Part shown: positions 20,101 through 28,895 of the stretch, piece after piece
Layout of the letters: each line of letters starts with the position of its first letter
Position numbering within the stretch: position 1 is the stretch's first letter
NCBI RefSeq assembly: GCF_014205015.1
Contig: NZ_JACHMO010000001.1
Coordinates: 1,612,001-1,676,000, forward strand
DNA from: Saccharothrix ecbatanensis
GTDB taxonomy: Bacteria > Actinomycetota > Actinomycetes > Mycobacteriales > Pseudonocardiaceae
Direction: 5' to 3'
Length of the DNA: 64,000 bases
Made by a program: the position numbers and the translations under genes
The notes under the pieces: generated by a model
Seen by the model: the letters and a program-made list of their open reading frames with translations, nothing else
The model's database searches: none
Told to the model about the DNA's origin: nothing

Positions 20101-21480
20101 CCCGGCATCCACGACAACTTCTTCACCCTCGGCGGCCATTCGATGGCGTCCATGCGGCTGGTCGGCAAGATCCGGTCGGTGTTCGGGGTGGACATCGCGT
20201 TGCGTGACGTCTTCGACTCGCCCACCGTCGCCGGGCTGGCCGGGCGGCTGACCGGCGCCACGTCGGCCCGTCCCCGGTTGCGCCGGTTCGACCGGCCGGT
20301 GGACCTGCCGTTGGCGCCCGTGCAGCGCGGCCGGGCGTCGGGCAGGTGGGATCACGCGTTGGCGCTGCGGGCTTCCACGCCGTTCGACGTGCCCGCGCTG
20401 GTCGCCGCGTACGCCGATGTGGTCGACCGCCACGAGCCGTTGCGGACCGTGGTCGACGGTGGTGTGCAACGGGCGGTTCCCGCGCCACCGCTGGAAGTCG
20501 TGGGCGTACTCGGCCTGGACGGTGCGCTGCGCGCGATCGCGGGTGGACGGGTCCACCTGGCCTCCCAGCCGCCCGCCCGTGCACTGCTGGTGGTGGACGA
20601 CCGCGACGGTGCCCAGGCGTTGCTGCTGACGATGAGCTACCTCGCGGTGGACGAGTGGTCCGTGGTGCCGCTGTTCCGCGACCTCCAGCACGCCTACGCC
20701 GCCCGCCGGGCCGGTGAAGCTCCACAGTGGACAGAGCTGCCGGTGACCTACGCCGACTACACGCTGTGGTCACTGGAGGTCGTGGAGTCGGTGGGGGAGA
20801 AGCAGCACGCGTTCTGGCGCGACACCCTGCGCGACCTACCCGTGCTCGCCCTGCCCTACTTCGACGGCCGCCATCCCGGGCGGCATCCCGCCGAAGTGAT
20901 CCCGTTCGAGCTGCCGGCGTCACTGCACGCGTCCGTCGACCGGTTGGCGGCGGACACCGGGACCAGCATGTTCATGGTCGTGCAGGCAGCGCTGGCCGCC
21001 GCGATCACGCCGTACGGCACGGACATCCCGATCGGCACGATGGCCGCCGGACGGACCGAGGAGGCCTTGGCGGACCTGGTGGGCTCGTTCTTCAACCGGA
21101 TCGTGCTGCGCACCGACACCGCCGGCCACCCCAGCTACACCGAACTGCTGTCCCGCATCCGCGCGACCACCCTGGCCGCGCTGGACAACGCCGACGTCCA
21201 GGTGCCCGCCGACCCACAGGTCATGATCGTCCACCACGAGAAGGCGGTCCTGTCGACCCTGGAGGGCGACACCGGCTCCCTGGAAGCCATCCCCACCGGC
21301 ACCACCCCCGCCGAGCTGACCCTCAGCTTCTACGAACCGCAGGACGACGGCCCCGTGCCGTGCTACCTCGTCTACGCGACCGACTTGTTCACCCCGACCA
21401 CAGCCCACAACCTGGCCGACGCGGTCCTGCGCCACCTGCACGCCGCGACGACCGACCCCGACCGGAGGATCGAGCCGTGA
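8179..21480 (+). CDS. Tetramodular siderophore NRPS, C-A-T-C-A-T-C-A-T-C-A-T-C
   Basis: A 4433-residue synthetase. Approximate domains: C1 1-415, A1 417-885, T1 890-960 (L-G-G-D-S), C2 975-1385 (H-H-I-L-L-D-G), A2 1390-1845, T2 1860-1930 (L-G-G-D-S), C3 1955-2400 (H-H-L-I-L-W-D-G, one extra residue), A3 2405-2890, T3 2900-2970 (L-G-G-H-S), C4 2985-3435 (H-H-I-T-T-D-E), A4 3440-3945, T4 3955-4025 (L-G-G-H-S), C5 4040-4433. Pocket residues by eye: A2 D-V-W-H-F-S-L-V, a serine code; A3 D-M-E-N-L-G-L-I-N, the hydroxyornithine code known from hydroxamate siderophores; A1 D-V-W-I-L-V-A-V-N and A4 D-V-F-I-I-V-A-V-N, nearly identical. The inferred product X-Ser-hOrn-X resembles erythrochelin. There is no thioesterase or separate epimerase domain. 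In C5 the active-site His pair is S-Y. Start ATG 8179 has GGGAGAGG 10 bases upstream; the frame open further upstream is not coding. It ends in a GTGA overlap with the MbtH gene. Confidence 0.93.
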   Translation: MALPLTGAQTGVWLAQQLEPDNPVYNVGWYMELRGTLDLDRLDAAVRQSLGEAGSLHVRFTDEGQIQAPVTSHVTHLSFDSVADARAWMDDDLSRLTDLAHGPMFHHALLRVADDHVIWYQRYHHLVVDAYGFVLVTRRASELYAAPGDPRPMPVQPLVDADLAYRDSPARQQDKEFWHARMADRPEPVRLVPRAAGQVREVVRHTFDLPNALSSRQVIAAVATYVHRVTGASDVVLAMPMTGRRDEASRVTPGMVSTVLPLRVTVRPDSTITDLVADVDREVREVVPHSAYRGEDLARELGLRDGIPEMVGPTVNYLGFTRENLFGDLDLMFHQLSLGPVNDLTTSFLQRVDGRMAVTFEANAAVCTPEELVEHKRRFLRVLDADPDQPVALIDLVDDAERARLLDFGTSPREVDEVTWPGAFERQASRTPDAVAVVCEDVQLTYAELNAAANRLARALVAEGVRAEDVVGVALPRSADLVVTLLAVMKAGAAYLPLDLDHPRDRVEYMVADAGAKLVITPETRFDLPSDSSDLGLDIALDQAAYVIYTSGSTGRPKGVVVTHEGVGSLIATAVDRIGITPDSRVVQFASVGFDVAVWDLCMSLGVGGRAIVVPSHRRVAGEALTSYIASNEATHMILPPSLVAALPADCELPAGAVLIVGTETVPTELIARWARRLRVVAAYGLTEATVNSTLWAAQPDWTGPVPIGVPDPNTRCYVLDSALRPVPVGVEGELYVGGRGLARGYQGQAALTASRFVADPFGVPGARMYRTGDRARWRADGNIDFLGRADGQVKIRGFRIEPGEVESVLMAHPDIAQAAVLVREDHRRVKRLVAYVVGSSVDAREHVASALPEYMVPSVVVPLAGPLPLTPNGKLDRAALPEPDWTALGGDAPATNPVEQTLVDLVEAVLGLTPGIHDNFFELGGDSIVTMQLVSRARDAGLVITPREVFEHRTVAGLARVARAAAPIADVTGFDGAVLPVSPLQEGFFFHAQYDTDDSYVVQEVLTLDAGREDVQGLLDRHPLLRAGFRQTERGRVEQVIAEALTLPWRDYPAADDLEDVLAAERASGFDLAEPPLMRAARHGDRLVLTVHHILLDGWSVGLLRRELVGGRVGPVDHRRYFAWLASRDRDAAHTAWRAALSDVDEPTKIVGALEASPRHGQHRVHLPADLSAALAAEARRRGLTLSTVLHGAWGLLLGALTGRADVVYGTTVAGRPAEVPGIENAVGLFINTVPVRQRWKGGDSLATVFQRFQDEQTRLLDHHHLGLAEIQRITGHGELFDTLVVVENFPDVVDDVDVRDQVHYPLALIVMPGERIELRLKHRLPDAEVATLGDRLVRLLTAFATTPDRPVARLDLVSARESDWIAELNATAVDVPEGTLVSRIAAQTARTPDAVAVTYGGTNLTYAELDRRATALARRLRAADAGDVVAVAVPRSAELMVALLGVLKSGAAYLPLDLDYPAERIEFMLADSGATTVVRPEDCVEETAPDVELPTPHPDRPAYLIYTSGSTGRPKGVVVTHRAIVNRLAWMEHEYSLAADDRVLQKTPSSFDVSVWEFFWALCEGAAVVLAKPDGHRDPAYLADLIHRERITTLHFVPSMLAAFLGVPEVHESAKWSASLRRVFSSGEALTGDVAARWLELTAVPLHNLYGPTEAAVDVTYFEYDAAPDLAVPIGRPVWNTRLHVLDPFLRPVPAGVPGELYLAGVQLAQGYHGRSGLTAERFVADPFGEPGSRMYRTGDLVVRRPDGVIVYLGRTDRQVKVRGNRIELGEVESALGKLPGVQRAAVIARDNQLLGYVTPADVDLDALKAGIAQALPAAMVPHALVALPDFPLTPSGKLDQNALPSPTATTTERRAPQTERERLLCGVFADVLGVPEPGVDDDFFGLGGDSITSIAVSSRARKLGVQISPRDVFEHRTVAALATVETVDKEIEYSLLLALTDEQRRALPEAEDVWPLSPLQEGLYFHSSYDTDALDVYLSQETMDFAGRLDVDRLRRAGAALLDRNPSLRAGFTGEGVPGPVQFIAPGVEIPLRVVDLADETETADLLAADRRERFDLAAPPLCRFMVLRLPDGRDRLVITHHLILWDGWSAWLFLEQLLELYRDPQAELPPPGSYRDYLAWLNRQDHDAARQAWRTALSGLREPTLVAPVDRSREPVIPTEFHQELTEDLTDRIRAQARRHGLTANAVFNVAWALVLASQVGRDDVVFGTAVAGRPVEVEHVEHVIGMFLNTIPTRIAIDPRETVLDLLRRVQAERTALMSYEHVGLGEIQREAGHRQLFDTLFVLRTGDGEDRQAELAQAHGVLDVSNVDGTHFPLTLVITPGARTRVTLASRPDIFTADAAEALLTRYTTVLERLVDAPDALLGTLDVLPDHERRALAEEWDASADSMVEDTIADLLVAQARKTPDATALVFGDQRLTYAELQDRIDTLARLLISRGAGPERVVALALPRTIDMVVALFAVLRTGAAYLPLDLDHPADRLLLMIDDTKPLCVLSTKAVGLVPDALCLDDLGLDRLDGMLGSPADFEWPRFSLEHPAYVIYTSGSTGRPKGVVTPYRGLTNMQLNHQQAIFAPAIAAAGGRRLRIAHTVSFAFDMSWEELLWLVEGHEVHVCDEELRRDAAALVAYCDEHLIDVVNVTPTYAQLLIEEGLLDHHVPALVLLGGEAVPESVWQRLRDTPGTYGYNLYGPTEYTINTLGASTEDSETAAVGKAIRNTRAYVLDAHLRPVPPGSPGELYIAGIGLARGYHDRFGLTAERFVADPYGPPGTRMYRTGDLVRARRDGNLDFLGRTDDQVKIRGYRVELGEVEAALATQPGVTHAAVVVDAGPGGVKRLVGYVVSSVDPAVLRDGLKSSLPDYMVPAAIMPVDALPLTVNGKLDVRALPKPLVSGVASSRAAATREEEVLCGLFSDVLGVPSVGVDDNFFDLGGHSLLATRLISRARSALGVDLAIRDLFDAPTVAELASRAGGGAVRPPLVPVERPAELPLSSAQQRLWLIQQMEGTSAAYNFPLVFKVSGPLDVPAFTAAVGDVVDRHEALRTVFGEHEGMPFQRVLRDVTPEVVVRSASAEEVPGIVRDEVERPFDLRTELPLRVTVARLDFDEHLIVVLLHHITTDEWSDRPFLRDLASAYRARRIGEAPRWAPLPVQYADYTVWQRDVLDVVGEEQLDFWARTLAGAPEELELPVDRPRPGRPTFHGSDLEVVFEPGLADGLRSLAQTSGASMFMVLQAAVAALLSRLGAGDDIPLGAPIAGRTDEALDDLVGFFVNTLVLRADLSGDPGFTELVARVKETSLAAFSHQDVPFEAVVDRLNPTRSAARNPLFQVMVGYHSRGRDAGEFDGLPVTWVGHETTTAKFDLVFSFTEVVDGPVVCRLEYATDLFDRVTVERLGARLTTLVGAVLAAPSAPVSAVDLLAPDERRRVVDEFNRTARVVPEETFTTMFARCVATTPDAVAVVDRNRSVSYAWLDDRSDRIARLLAARGVGPESVVGIAVPKSADMVATVVATLKLGAAYLPLDLSHPADRIAYMIQDSAAALVVTTHDAPVPDVTEILTLDSDAAYKELSAETPEGSLSAVDNRPTSAGAGDCRPSTVYSGPSALDSAMYVIYTSGSTGRPKGVVVPHEGISSLAATAIDRMGLTSESRVLQFASVGFDVAVFELTMALCVGGRLVFAPDEVRVAGPELTDFLRDRRITHMILPPSLVSALPADCELPEGSTILVGTETVPPDVIGRWAGRLNLLAAYGLTEATVNSTLWKAAPEWDTAVPIGVPDPNTTVYVLDDRLRPVPPGVVGELYVSGRGLARGYLGQFALTASRFVASPFGPPGTRMYRTGDRARWRADGNLDFLGRVDTQVKIRGYRIELGEIEAALARHPAVVQAAVVADRAGDVTRLVGYVVGSTEDDLRAFVAERLPEYMVPATVIFLDGPLPLTPNGKLDRRALPQPDWSALTGDDRPVTPEQKAIAELFAELLGVSPGIHDNFFTLGGHSMASMRLVGKIRSVFGVDIALRDVFDSPTVAGLAGRLTGATSARPRLRRFDRPVDLPLAPVQRGRASGRWDHALALRASTPFDVPALVAAYADVVDRHEPLRTVVDGGVQRAVPAPPLEVVGVLGLDGALRAIAGGRVHLASQPPARALLVVDDRDGAQALLLTMSYLAVDEWSVVPLFRDLQHAYAARRAGEAPQWTELPVTYADYTLWSLEVVESVGEKQHAFWRDTLRDLPVLALPYFDGRHPGRHPAEVIPFELPASLHASVDRLAADTGTSMFMVVQAALAAAITPYGTDIPIGTMAAGRTEEALADLVGSFFNRIVLRTDTAGHPSYTELLSRIRATTLAALDNADVQVPADPQVMIVHHEKAVLSTLEGDTGSLEAIPTGTTPAELTLSFYEPQDDGPVPCYLVYATDLFTPTTAHNLADAVLRHLHAATTDPDRRIEP
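13961..13991. repeat. Inverted repeat in the T2-C3 linker of the NRPS gene
   Basis: AGACTGTA (13961-13968) and TACAGTCT (13984-13991) are perfect 8-bp arms, with CAA/TTG pairs further in. The DNA is unusually AT-rich for this gene and contains TGTAGACAA, a 9-mer also found in the A4 insert and in the TetR gene at 55.4 kb. It is translated in frame. Confidence 0.6.
18905..18965. repeat. Imperfect inverted repeat in an in-frame insert of the A4 domain
   Basis: Arm 18905-18919 pairs with 18951-18965 at 13 of 15 positions; the right arm includes the perfect palindrome ACTGTATACAGT. It sits in an extra segment of about 40 residues before the A3 core motif (Y-T-S-G-S-T-G) of adenylation domain 4. 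The other three A domains lack this segment. The reading frame is kept. Confidence 0.6.
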
Positions 21481-21674
21481 CCAACCCCTTCGAAGACCCC
21501 GAGGGCCGCTTCCACGTCCTCGTCAACGACGAGGGCCAGCACTCCCTGTGGCCGTCGTTCGCCGACGTTCCCGCAGGCTGGACCGCCAAGTTCGGCCCGG
21601 ACACCCGTGATGCGTGCGTCGCCTACGTGGAGAAGCACTGGACCGACCTACGCCCCCTCAGCCTCCGCGGCTGA
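21477..21674 (+). CDS. MbtH-like protein
   Basis: A 65-residue MbtH-family chaperone, which binds NRPS adenylation domains and is often required for their folding and activity. It has the family marks [10 protein letters not shown] (about 17-26), P-A-G-W (about 31-34) and T-D-L-R-P near the end. Start GTG 21477 overlaps the NRPS stop by four bases (GTGA) and has GGAGGA about 7 bases upstream, so translation is coupled to the NRPS. It is the last gene of the iron-regulated operon. Confidence 0.95.
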   Translation: MTNPFEDPEGRFHVLVNDEGQHSLWPSFADVPAGWTAKFGPDTRDACVAYVEKHWTDLRPLSLRG

Positions 21675-21715
21675 CGTTCGGGGGAACGGCGGCCCGGATC
21701 GGTACCGTGGCCGCC

Positions 21716-21790
21716 ATGACCGGCGTCGAAAAGAGCCTTGTCGCCGAACGCGCTAAGCGCGTCCGCGGACTCGCGGGGCAGTACAACTAG
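21716..21790 (+). CDS. Possible leaderless 24-aa small protein
   Basis: An ATG-initiated 24-codon frame (M-T-G-V-E-K-S-L-V-A, ending G-Q-Y-N). TACCGT at 21703-21708 lies 7 bases before the ATG, the same -10/start spacing seen at several leaderless genes in this window. There is no Shine-Dalgarno. No family is recognised. It could equally be chance, and is listed because of the promoter geometry. Confidence 0.25.
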   Translation: MTGVEKSLVAERAKRVRGLAGQYN

Positions 21791-21810
21791 CGGCCGGCCT
21801 GCCGACATCC

Positions 21811-21876
21811 CGCGAGTCGAACACCCGCGTCCACCGTGTCGAACGCTCAGGACCCCCGAGTTCGCCGTTCGGGCCC
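21811..21876. repeat. 22-nt tandem repeat, 3 units (family A, locus 1)
   Basis: Units are 21811-21832, 21833-21854 and 21855-21876. Each has the core CGWGTCGAAC or a close variant in its first half, a TC near position 15 and CC at the end. Periodicity is exactly 22 with no spacers. The same unit recurs five times at 51876-51985. The array overlaps the 3' end of the DUF6191-like gene. Confidence 0.75.
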
Positions 21877-22170
21877 TCCAGGGTCCTGGCTCGGCCGAAG
21901 CACCACGACGCCGTGGTCGAGGTCGACGGGAAGCGGCGGTGCGCCTTGGCCGTCTTCCTCGCGCATCACGGCCATGGAATCGCGGTGGTCGAGCTCCATC
22001 CGCTTGCTGCCGTAGAACATCGCCGTGATCTCGTTGACGGTCGTCGTGGCCAGCGGCGTGCCCTTGCGCTTGCGCCGCTTCTGGCGCAGCAACTCGTACA
22101 CCGCGACCCCGACCACCGTCAAAGTCCCGCCGGGAATAGTCCACGCCAACACCGTCTCCACCGCGTCCAC
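21847..22170 (-). CDS. Small membrane protein, DUF6191-like
   Basis: A 107-residue protein with one N-terminal membrane helix (about residues 5-25), a very basic stop-transfer stretch (R-Q-K-R-R-K-R-K) and a conserved cytoplasmic block. That block runs V-N-E-I-T-A-M-F-Y-G-S-K-R, then E-L-D-H-R-D-S, then M-R-E-E-D-G-Q-G-A-P-P. I recognise the block from actinobacterial DUF6191 proteins; function is unknown. Start GTG 22170 is chosen because GGGGGT precedes it and the helix begins at once; the open frame continues upstream without a signal. The last codons run into the 22-nt repeat array, so the C-terminal tail is probably not conserved. Confidence 0.7.
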   Translation of the reverse strand: MDAVETVLAWTIPGGTLTVVGVAVYELLRQKRRKRKGTPLATTTVNEITAMFYGSKRMELDHRDSMAVMREEDGQGAPPLPVDLDHGVVVLRPSQDPGGPERRTRGS

Positions 22171-22206
22171 GCCACCCCCAACGGCGGGACGTCCGGCGGA
22201 GTTCCA

Positions 22207-22246
22207 GGTGCTTCGTGAGGCTGTTCGGGCAACCCCACGAAGCACC
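22207..22246 (-). terminator. Hairpin terminator after the subtilase gene
   Basis: GGTGCTTCGTG (22207-22217) and CACGAAGCACC (22236-22246) are perfect 11-bp arms around an 18-base loop, 15 bases beyond the subtilase stop. There is no T tract, as is common for actinobacterial hairpins. It separates the subtilase from the next minus-strand gene. Confidence 0.55.
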
Positions 22247-22260
22247 CGGCCGGCACCCCG

Positions 22261-25200
22261 TCAGGCGATCCGATAGGCGTGGATCACCGTCTGGCGCACC
22301 GTGTTGCCCTTGCTGTCGGTCGCACCGACCCGCAGCGAAGCCCACGCACCCGGCTGACCGGTGTTGCGGACCAACGCGGTGCGGCCGACGACGGGAGCCT
22401 TCGACCACGTGGCGCCGTCGTCGAACGACACCTCGACGTCGATCCGGTCGATCCGACCGTTGTCCGCACCTCGCTGCTGCTCGACCACCAGCGGCACCGG
22501 GAGGACGCGGCCGGCGGGCGCCGCGCCGCTGTCGTCCAGCTTCGGCGTGAACCGGACGACCGACAGCGGCAGCGGCCGGACCTCGCCGCCGGCGACGGTG
22601 TCGGAGCGGAACGTCCACGCGCCGCTCACCGTGGTGGCGAACGGCGAGAGGTCGGCGGAACGCACCGCTTCGGTCTCCAACCGGTACTCGGCCGGACCCG
22701 GCGGCACGGTGAACCCGCCGTAACCGGCCGTCGGCAGCTCACCGACCGGCTGCCCGTCGCGGAACAGCGTGGTGCGCGCCTTGTCGACCATCGAGTCGCC
22801 CAGGTTGCCCGCCTTGTCGCCGAACAGCCACAACCCGGCGCGGATGTCGTCACCGCGACGGGACAGGTAGGGATCGGCCGACGCCGGCGCCGTGATGCCG
22901 AACACCGGTTCGTTGAACGACTTCCCGTACCGCCGACCCGCGCGGTAGACGTCGGGCGTCGAAAGCAGCAGCGCCTCGGCGCCGGACGCGTTCTGCTGGA
23001 GGAACGTCCACTCCCACTGGACGTCGGTCGTCACGTAGTCGATCGCGCTGCCGAGCGGGGTCACCGGGCGCATCCCCGCGACACCACCCAGCAGGTTGCC
23101 GGGCAGGCGCGCGTTGCCGCCGTGCACGTACGTCTTGTCCGGCAGGCCCGGTCCGAACCTGGTCCGCACCTCTGCCAGCTCGCCCTTCGCGGGAGCGCGC
23201 ACCAGACCGGTGGGCGCCCGGCCCCGCTCCGCCCACGACAACCGGTACGACACCGGCGTGTCACCGATCGGCGCGCCGTTGAACTCCGCGCCGACGATCA
23301 CCGCGGCCTGGTCCGCGGGCAGCTCCGGCCCCGCCTGACCGATCGCCATGTCCGCCGGGAAGCCGGACGGGTACACGCCTCTCAGGTAGTCCGGCACACC
23401 CTCATACGTCCGTTCGACCAGCACGGAGGCCACTCCGGTGGTGGCGGAGGCGTCCGGCGGTGTGATCCGCACGGGTTTCGCCGTCCGCGCGTCGAAAGTG
23501 ATGGTGGTGTTGCCGGTGACCTCCAGGTCCGGCCGGATCAGCACCGTGTTGGCGATTCCTGCCGCACCCATGTCGGACAGCGCGTGGTAATCGCCCTTGG
23601 GCAGTCTGGTGGTGACGGAGCCGCCCGTGCCGCTGAGGAACCTCGACCGTTGGTTGGAGAGGCCGAGCACGAGCGTGAAGAAGTCGGGCTCGGGGTTGCC
23701 CGCCCGGTCGAGGTGGGTGAACGTGACGTCGTAGCTCTCGACCTCGCGGCTCAGCCCCAGCGGTGTGCGCAGAACCTCCGCGCCCGCGGAAGCGACGAGC
23801 GACCCGGAGTGGGCGCCGTCGACGGTGCCGAGCCTGGCGTCACCGGTGACGGTCACCTCCGCCTCGCCGCCCGCCGGCACCGTGACGGTGGAGGGACGAC
23901 CGAGAAGACCCGGGTCGGCTCCCCGTCCGGCCCGGACGCCTCGACACGCAGGTCCAGCGTGATCGGGGAGGTGCCGGTGTTGCGGTAGGCAAGGTCGTTG
24001 CTCACCGGCACGTCGTCGTCGTGCGGCCACTTGTGCAGGCCGAAGCTGAGACTGGCCGGCTCGGTGGTGAGCGTGGTGGTGATCGCCTCGGCCAGGTCGA
24101 CGCGGCCCGCGCCCTGGTCGAACGCGGTCAGGGCCGGATTGGGCTTCGCCGAAGCCATCAGCGCGGCCTTGAGTTGCGCGCCGGTCCACTCGGGGTGCTG
24201 CTGCGCGAGCACCGCCGCCGCGCCCGCCACGTGCGGGGCGGCCATGGACGTGCCGGACAGCGCCACGTGCCGGTCGCCCACGGGCGTGCCGATGACGCCG
24301 TCCGCCGACTTCGCCGCGACGATGTCCACGCCGGGCGCGGTGATCTCCGGCTTGACCGCGCCGTCGCCGACGCGGGGACCGCGGCTCGAGAAGGGCGCGA
24401 TGCCGTCGTTCCGCTCGACCGCGCCCACGGCCAGCGCGGCGTCGGCGCTGGCCGGCGAGCCGACGGTCTCCGCGCCGCTGCCGCTGTTGCCCGCCGAGAT
24501 GACGAACAGCGTGCCGTGCCGCGCGGACAGGGCGTCGACCGCCTCCTCCAGGAGGTCGACCTCCTCGGTGTCCGTGCCGCCCAGGCTCATGTTGACCACG
24601 TCCGCGCCCTGCTCGGCGGACCAGCGCATGCCCTCCAGGATCGAGGACTCGCGGCACCCGTCGCTCTCGCCGCACACCTTGGCGTCGAGCAACCGCACGT
24701 CCGGCGCCACCCCGCGGTACCGCGCGCCGTGGCTCGCGATGGTCGCGCCGACGTGGGTGCCGTGGCCGATCAGGTCCGCGGCATCTGGGTCGGCGGTGAA
24801 GTTGTGCTCGGCGACCTCCCGGCCGGCCAGGTCCGGGTGGTTCCCGTCCACTCCGGTGTCGACCACGGCGACCGTCACCCCGGCGCCGGTGTACCCGGCG
24901 GCCCAGGCCGCGGGGGCGCCGATCTGGGCGGTGCTGCGGTCCAGCGTCGGCTGGCGCACGCCGTCCAGCCAGACCTTGGCCGCACCGGGATCGGCCAGCA
25001 GCGACGACCACCCGGCCGCCGCGGTCGCCTTGGGCGCCACCGCGGCGACGGCGCGCACGGTGGCGAGGTCGCGGGTGATCCGCAGCGTCGACACCTGCGG
25101 TGACCGGTCGCCGGCGCGGGTGACGATGAGCGGCACGTCATCGCGGCGCGCGTCGTCATAGCCGGCCTCGACCAGACCGGTGACGTCGAACAGCCTCGGG

Positions 25201-25511
25201 TCGAGCCTGCCCTCGGCCAGCGGGCGGACCGCGTCACGCGGGACCACGTGCACGTGGCCGTCGCGCTGGAACGTCTGGAAGCTGGTGCCACCGCGCCCGT
25301 CGCCCGGGGTGACCGAAGCGAGCCGGTCGCCGTCGAGCAGGACGCGGTCGCCCGTGACCAGGGTGACCGCGTGGAGGCGACCGCCTTGGTCCTGGTCGGG
25401 TGCGGGCCCGGCGGCGGACGCCGGGGGTGAGGCGGTGACGGCGAGCAGCCCCACCACCATGGCGGCGGCCGGCCAGGCCACCACCCTGGATCTCGATCCG
25501 GAACCGGACAC
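22261..25511 (-). pseudogene. Secreted S8 subtilisin-like protease, interrupted by a one-base frameshift
   Basis: Two overlapping frames together make one large secreted subtilase of about 1083 residues. Start GTG 25511 has GGAGG five bases before it and gives a signal peptide ending near A-S-A-A-G. The catalytic residues are all in the first frame: Asp (V-V-D-T-G-V-D), His (H-G-T-H-V-G), oxyanion Asn (S-A-G-N-S-G) and Ser (S-G-T-S-M-A-A-P-H). That frame breaks near 23893-23895, where a run of three G on the plus strand would need one more base to join the C-terminal accessory region, rich in beta structure, that ends at 22261. This is either a real mutation or a homopolymer sequencing error. 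If real, the product would be a protease cut off after the catalytic domain. It is divergent from an HTH-STAND gene. Confidence 0.75.
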
Positions 25512-25728
25512 GAATACCTCCGTGATCATTCGACGTGAGGACGACCCCGGCCCGAACCTCGATCCGCCGTTCGGCGGAAATTCGTGCCGGCGAATACCCG
25601 GCGGTGTGGAATTCGCCGATCCGGGGCCGGGAAATTTCGACGTTAGGGTCACGAGGTATGTCCAGTGTCGGGATCCTCCTGGTGAACAGCGTTGCGTGGA
25701 CAATCGGTCACGGCGAAGGGTGGGCACG

Positions 25729-28587
25729 GTGCCGCGTCGGGAAATCCCTTTGGCGTCCGAAGGAACGGTGCTGCTGCGATTCGCCAGTGATCTACGCCGT
25801 TTGCGGGACAAGGCGGGGAGGCCCACCTACCGCGAATTGAGCCGACGCGCGAACTACTCGACCGCGGCGCTGTCCGCGGCGACCGCGGGCCGGAAGCTGC
25901 CCAGTCTGGCGGTGACGTTGGCATTCGTCCGCGCGTGCGACGGTGATGTCGAGGAATGGCGTGAGCGGTGGACCGGGATCGCCGCGGAGGACGCCCCCAA
26001 CCCGGCCCCCGGCGACATTCCCTATGTCGGGCTGGCGAGTTTCCAGACCAGTGACGCCGATCGGTTCTTCGGCCGGGAGACGCTCACCGCGACCCTGGTC
26101 GACCTGGTGGGCCGACGGCGGTTCACCGGCGTGTTCGGCGCGTCCGGCTCGGGCAAGTCGTCCCTGCTGCGGGCCGGCCTGGCGGCGCGCAGCGACGACC
26201 CGGTCGTCATCATCACCCCCGGCCGAGACCCGGTGGAGGAGTGCGCGGTCGCGCTGTCCGGGCTGACCGGCGAGTCGCCGGTGGCCGTGAAGGCGGACCT
26301 CGCGGCGTCTCCGGAGAACCTGCACCTGTGGATCCGCAAGGCCATGGACGAGCGGGACCTCCTGCTCGTCGTGGACCAGTTCGAGGAGGCCTTCACCCAG
26401 TGCGCCGCGGCGGACCGGGAGTGGCTGATCCGCGCGCTGACCTTCGCCGCGAACGCGGACAGCAGCCGCGTGCGGGTGGTGATCGGCGTCCGCGCCGACT
26501 TCTACGGGCACTGCGGCAGGCACCCGGAGCTGCCGCCCGCGTTGCACGGCGGCCAGGTGCTGGTCGGCCCGATGTCGGCCGACGAGCTGCGGCTCGCGAT
26601 CACCGGACCCGCGGCGGGAGCGGGCGCCACCGTCGAGACCGCCCTGGTGGTCCGGCTGGTCGCCGACGTGACCGGTCGGGCGTCCGCCCTCCCGCTGGTG
26701 TCCCACGCCCTGGTCGAGACGTGGCGGCGGCGTCGCGGGATGACGCTGTCGCTGGCCGGGTACGAGCAGGCGGGCGGGGTCGAACACGCCATCGCCCGCA
26801 CCGCCGAGGAGTTCTTCGGCGCGCTGTCCCCCGAGGGGCGACGCGACGCGCGGTCGGTCCTGCTGAGGCTCATCGCCCTGGGTGACGGCACCGAGGACAC
26901 CAGGCGGCGGGTGCGGCGGCACGAGCTGGAGGTCGACCAGGATCTGCTGGACCGGCTGGCCCGGGTCCGGCTGATCACCCTCGACGACGACTCCGTGGAG
27001 CTGACCCACGAGGCGTTGATCCAGGCCTGGCCGCGGCTGCGGGACTGGATCGCGCACGACCGGGACGTGCTGCGGCGGCACCGCGAGCTGACCGACGCCA
27101 CCGACACGTGGGAGGCGCACGGCCGCGATCCCGACGGGCTGTACCGGGGCGCGCGCCTGGGCCAGGCACGCGGCCTCAGCGACCGGCTCTCCAGCCGGGA
27201 ACGGGACTTCCTCGACGCCTCCGCGGCCGCCGAGAACTCCCGGCACGCGGTCGAACGCCGACGCACCCGCCGGCTCAAGCAGTACGTCGCGCTGCTCGTG
27301 GCCCTGGCGGTGGTCCTGGCCGGCACCGCCGCCTACGCCGTGGTCGCCGAGAACAGCGCCGACCTGCAACGCAACAGCGCCCTCTCGCTGCGCGCCGCCG
27401 ACGCCGCCCTGCGTCTGCTGCCGGACCGGCCCGACGACGCGGTCCGGCTCGCGCTCACCGCCTACCGGGTGTCACCCACGGCCGAGGCGCTCAACGCCGT
27501 GCGGGTGGCGTGGGCCGCGAGGAACGCCGTCGAACTGACCCTGCGACCACCGTGGCGGCGGATGTCGTTGGCGCCGGAGGGCGACATCGCGGTCTCCACG
27601 GAACCGGAGGCGCGGTCGTTCACGGTGTGGGAGGTGCGGGACGGGACGGCCCGGCGCCGTGCCGACGTGCTCGCCGAGGGGCGGGTCGACATGATCAGCG
27701 GGGACGGCGGGGTCTTCCTGCTGGAGAGCGATCGCGGGCCCACCACGGTGTGGAGCATCGCCGACCCGGACGAGCCGCGCCTGGTCGCCACGCTCCGGCA
27801 GGTGATCGTCCAGACCATGAGCCGCACCGGTTCGGTGCTGGCGGGCGTCGGGGAGCGCCACGAGCCCCAGCGCTTCGACCACCCGGAGAACGTGCTGTCC
27901 GGCACCGGGGTCGCCTCGATGTGGCGGTGGGGTGACGACGGCGTGGTCACCGAGGTCCGGTTGCCCGGCGAGCGGGTCGAGAGCGTCGCGCTGCGGGGCG
28001 ACGCCCGGATCGTGGCGACCGTGCGGCTGGGCCCCGACTACTTCCAGCGCTACGTGGAGCTCTGGCACGTCGGCCTGACGGGTCGGGTGACACCCGCCGG
28101 CCCGCTGCTGATCGAGGAAGGCCAGGTGCGGGTGGTGTTCAGCCCGGACGGCGAGGCGCTGGCCCTCGTGAACGAGACCACCAAGACCGTCGACGTGCTC
28201 GACGTCGCCGACCCGTCCGCTCCACGGCACGTGGCACGGCTGGACGACCTGCCGCTGTCCGCGTCGACGGTCGGCTTCGCCGCCGGCAACCGGGCTCTGG
28301 TAATCCACGGCCGGCCGGAACTGGTCCAGGTGTGGGACATCGCCACCCCCGGGGCGCCCCGTCAGGTGGCGTCGATCGAGGGGCACCCGGCGACCGTCGA
28401 CTACTTGCTCTACCGGCCGGACGAGCGTGAGCTGACGATCTCGGACCGGGACGGCGAACTGCTGCGTTTCGACCTCGACGACCGGCGGCTGCTGGGCGAG
28501 CTCTGCGAGTGGTCCGGGATGGACGAGGACCGGGTCGACTGGGGGCGGTACTTCCCGGGCGTGCCACGACAGCGACTGTGCCCGTAG
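25729..28587 (+). CDS. HTH-STAND NTPase with transmembrane helix and beta-propeller
   Basis: A 952-residue protein of the actinobacterial nSTAND1 type. Residues about 15-80 form an XRE-like helix-turn-helix (R-E-L-S-R-R-A-N-Y-S-T-A-A-L-S). The NTPase follows: F-F-G-R-E near 108, Walker A G-A-S-G-S-G-K-S-S at about 137, Walker B L-L-L-V-V-D-Q-F-E-E at about 211-220. One membrane helix lies at about 516-541. The rest looks like a degenerate WD40-type propeller (repeated V-W-D/V-W-E-V elements) that probably senses a ligand. Such proteins are signalling or conflict-type switches whose trigger is unknown. Start GTG 25729 has GAAGGG 8 bases upstream. A -10-like TAGGGT at 25644-25649 is the likely promoter. 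Confidence 0.8.
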   Translation: MPRREIPLASEGTVLLRFASDLRRLRDKAGRPTYRELSRRANYSTAALSAATAGRKLPSLAVTLAFVRACDGDVEEWRERWTGIAAEDAPNPAPGDIPYVGLASFQTSDADRFFGRETLTATLVDLVGRRRFTGVFGASGSGKSSLLRAGLAARSDDPVVIITPGRDPVEECAVALSGLTGESPVAVKADLAASPENLHLWIRKAMDERDLLLVVDQFEEAFTQCAAADREWLIRALTFAANADSSRVRVVIGVRADFYGHCGRHPELPPALHGGQVLVGPMSADELRLAITGPAAGAGATVETALVVRLVADVTGRASALPLVSHALVETWRRRRGMTLSLAGYEQAGGVEHAIARTAEEFFGALSPEGRRDARSVLLRLIALGDGTEDTRRRVRRHELEVDQDLLDRLARVRLITLDDDSVELTHEALIQAWPRLRDWIAHDRDVLRRHRELTDATDTWEAHGRDPDGLYRGARLGQARGLSDRLSSRERDFLDASAAAENSRHAVERRRTRRLKQYVALLVALAVVLAGTAAYAVVAENSADLQRNSALSLRAADAALRLLPDRPDDAVRLALTAYRVSPTAEALNAVRVAWAARNAVELTLRPPWRRMSLAPEGDIAVSTEPEARSFTVWEVRDGTARRRADVLAEGRVDMISGDGGVFLLESDRGPTTVWSIADPDEPRLVATLRQVIVQTMSRTGSVLAGVGERHEPQRFDHPENVLSGTGVASMWRWGDDGVVTEVRLPGERVESVALRGDARIVATVRLGPDYFQRYVELWHVGLTGRVTPAGPLLIEEGQVRVVFSPDGEALALVNETTKTVDVLDVADPSAPRHVARLDDLPLSASTVGFAAGNRALVIHGRPELVQVWDIATPGAPRQVASIEGHPATVDYLLYRPDERELTISDRDGELLRFDLDDRRLLGELCEWSGMDEDRVDWGRYFPGVPRQRLCP

Positions 28588-28599
28588 CGATCGGGTCCG

Positions 28600-28817
28600 T
28601 GGTGGCCGGGCCAGGGATGACCGTGGGCCCGGGGTTGGCTGGGCCGGGATGGTCGGGCCGGGGTGGTCGGATTGGGGTTGGTCGGGCCGGGGATGACCGG
28701 GCGGGGGTTGGCCGTGGGCCAGGGATGACCGGGCGGGGGTTGGCCGTGGGCCAGGGATGACCGGGCCGGGGTTGGCCGTGGGCCAGGGGTGACCGGGCCG
28801 AGGATGGCCGGGCCGGT
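28600..28817. repeat. Intergenic tract with 32-nt tandem repeats
   Basis: Near-perfect 32-base units at 28690-28721, 28722-28753 and 28754-28785, a degenerate fourth at 28786-28817, and looser GGGATGRCCGGG-type copies upstream from 28600. It is strongly G-rich on the plus strand. It fills the gap between two convergent genes. There are no spacers, so it is not a CRISPR array. Nothing else is seen in this gap. Confidence 0.8.
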
Positions 28818-28895
28818 GGTGGCCGCGTCCGTGAGCCGCGTCGGTCGTGCGACCTCGTGGGGCGGCTGGGCGCCACCCCACGAGGCCTGGTGGCG

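Noticed and set aside
20305..21480. Thioesterase at the NRPS C-terminus
   Set aside because: No G-x-S-x-G elbow; the segment aligns with condensation domains.
21675..21810. Intrinsic terminator after the MbtH gene
   Set aside because: No stem followed by a T tract was found; only the possible small gene and the 22-nt repeats lie there.
25792..27369. 525-codon antisense frame opposite the HTH-STAND gene
   Set aside because: Shadow of the sense gene, rich in Gln, Arg and His with no domain.
28690..28817. CRISPR-like array
   Set aside because: The 32-nt copies are directly adjacent without unique spacers and no cas genes are present.
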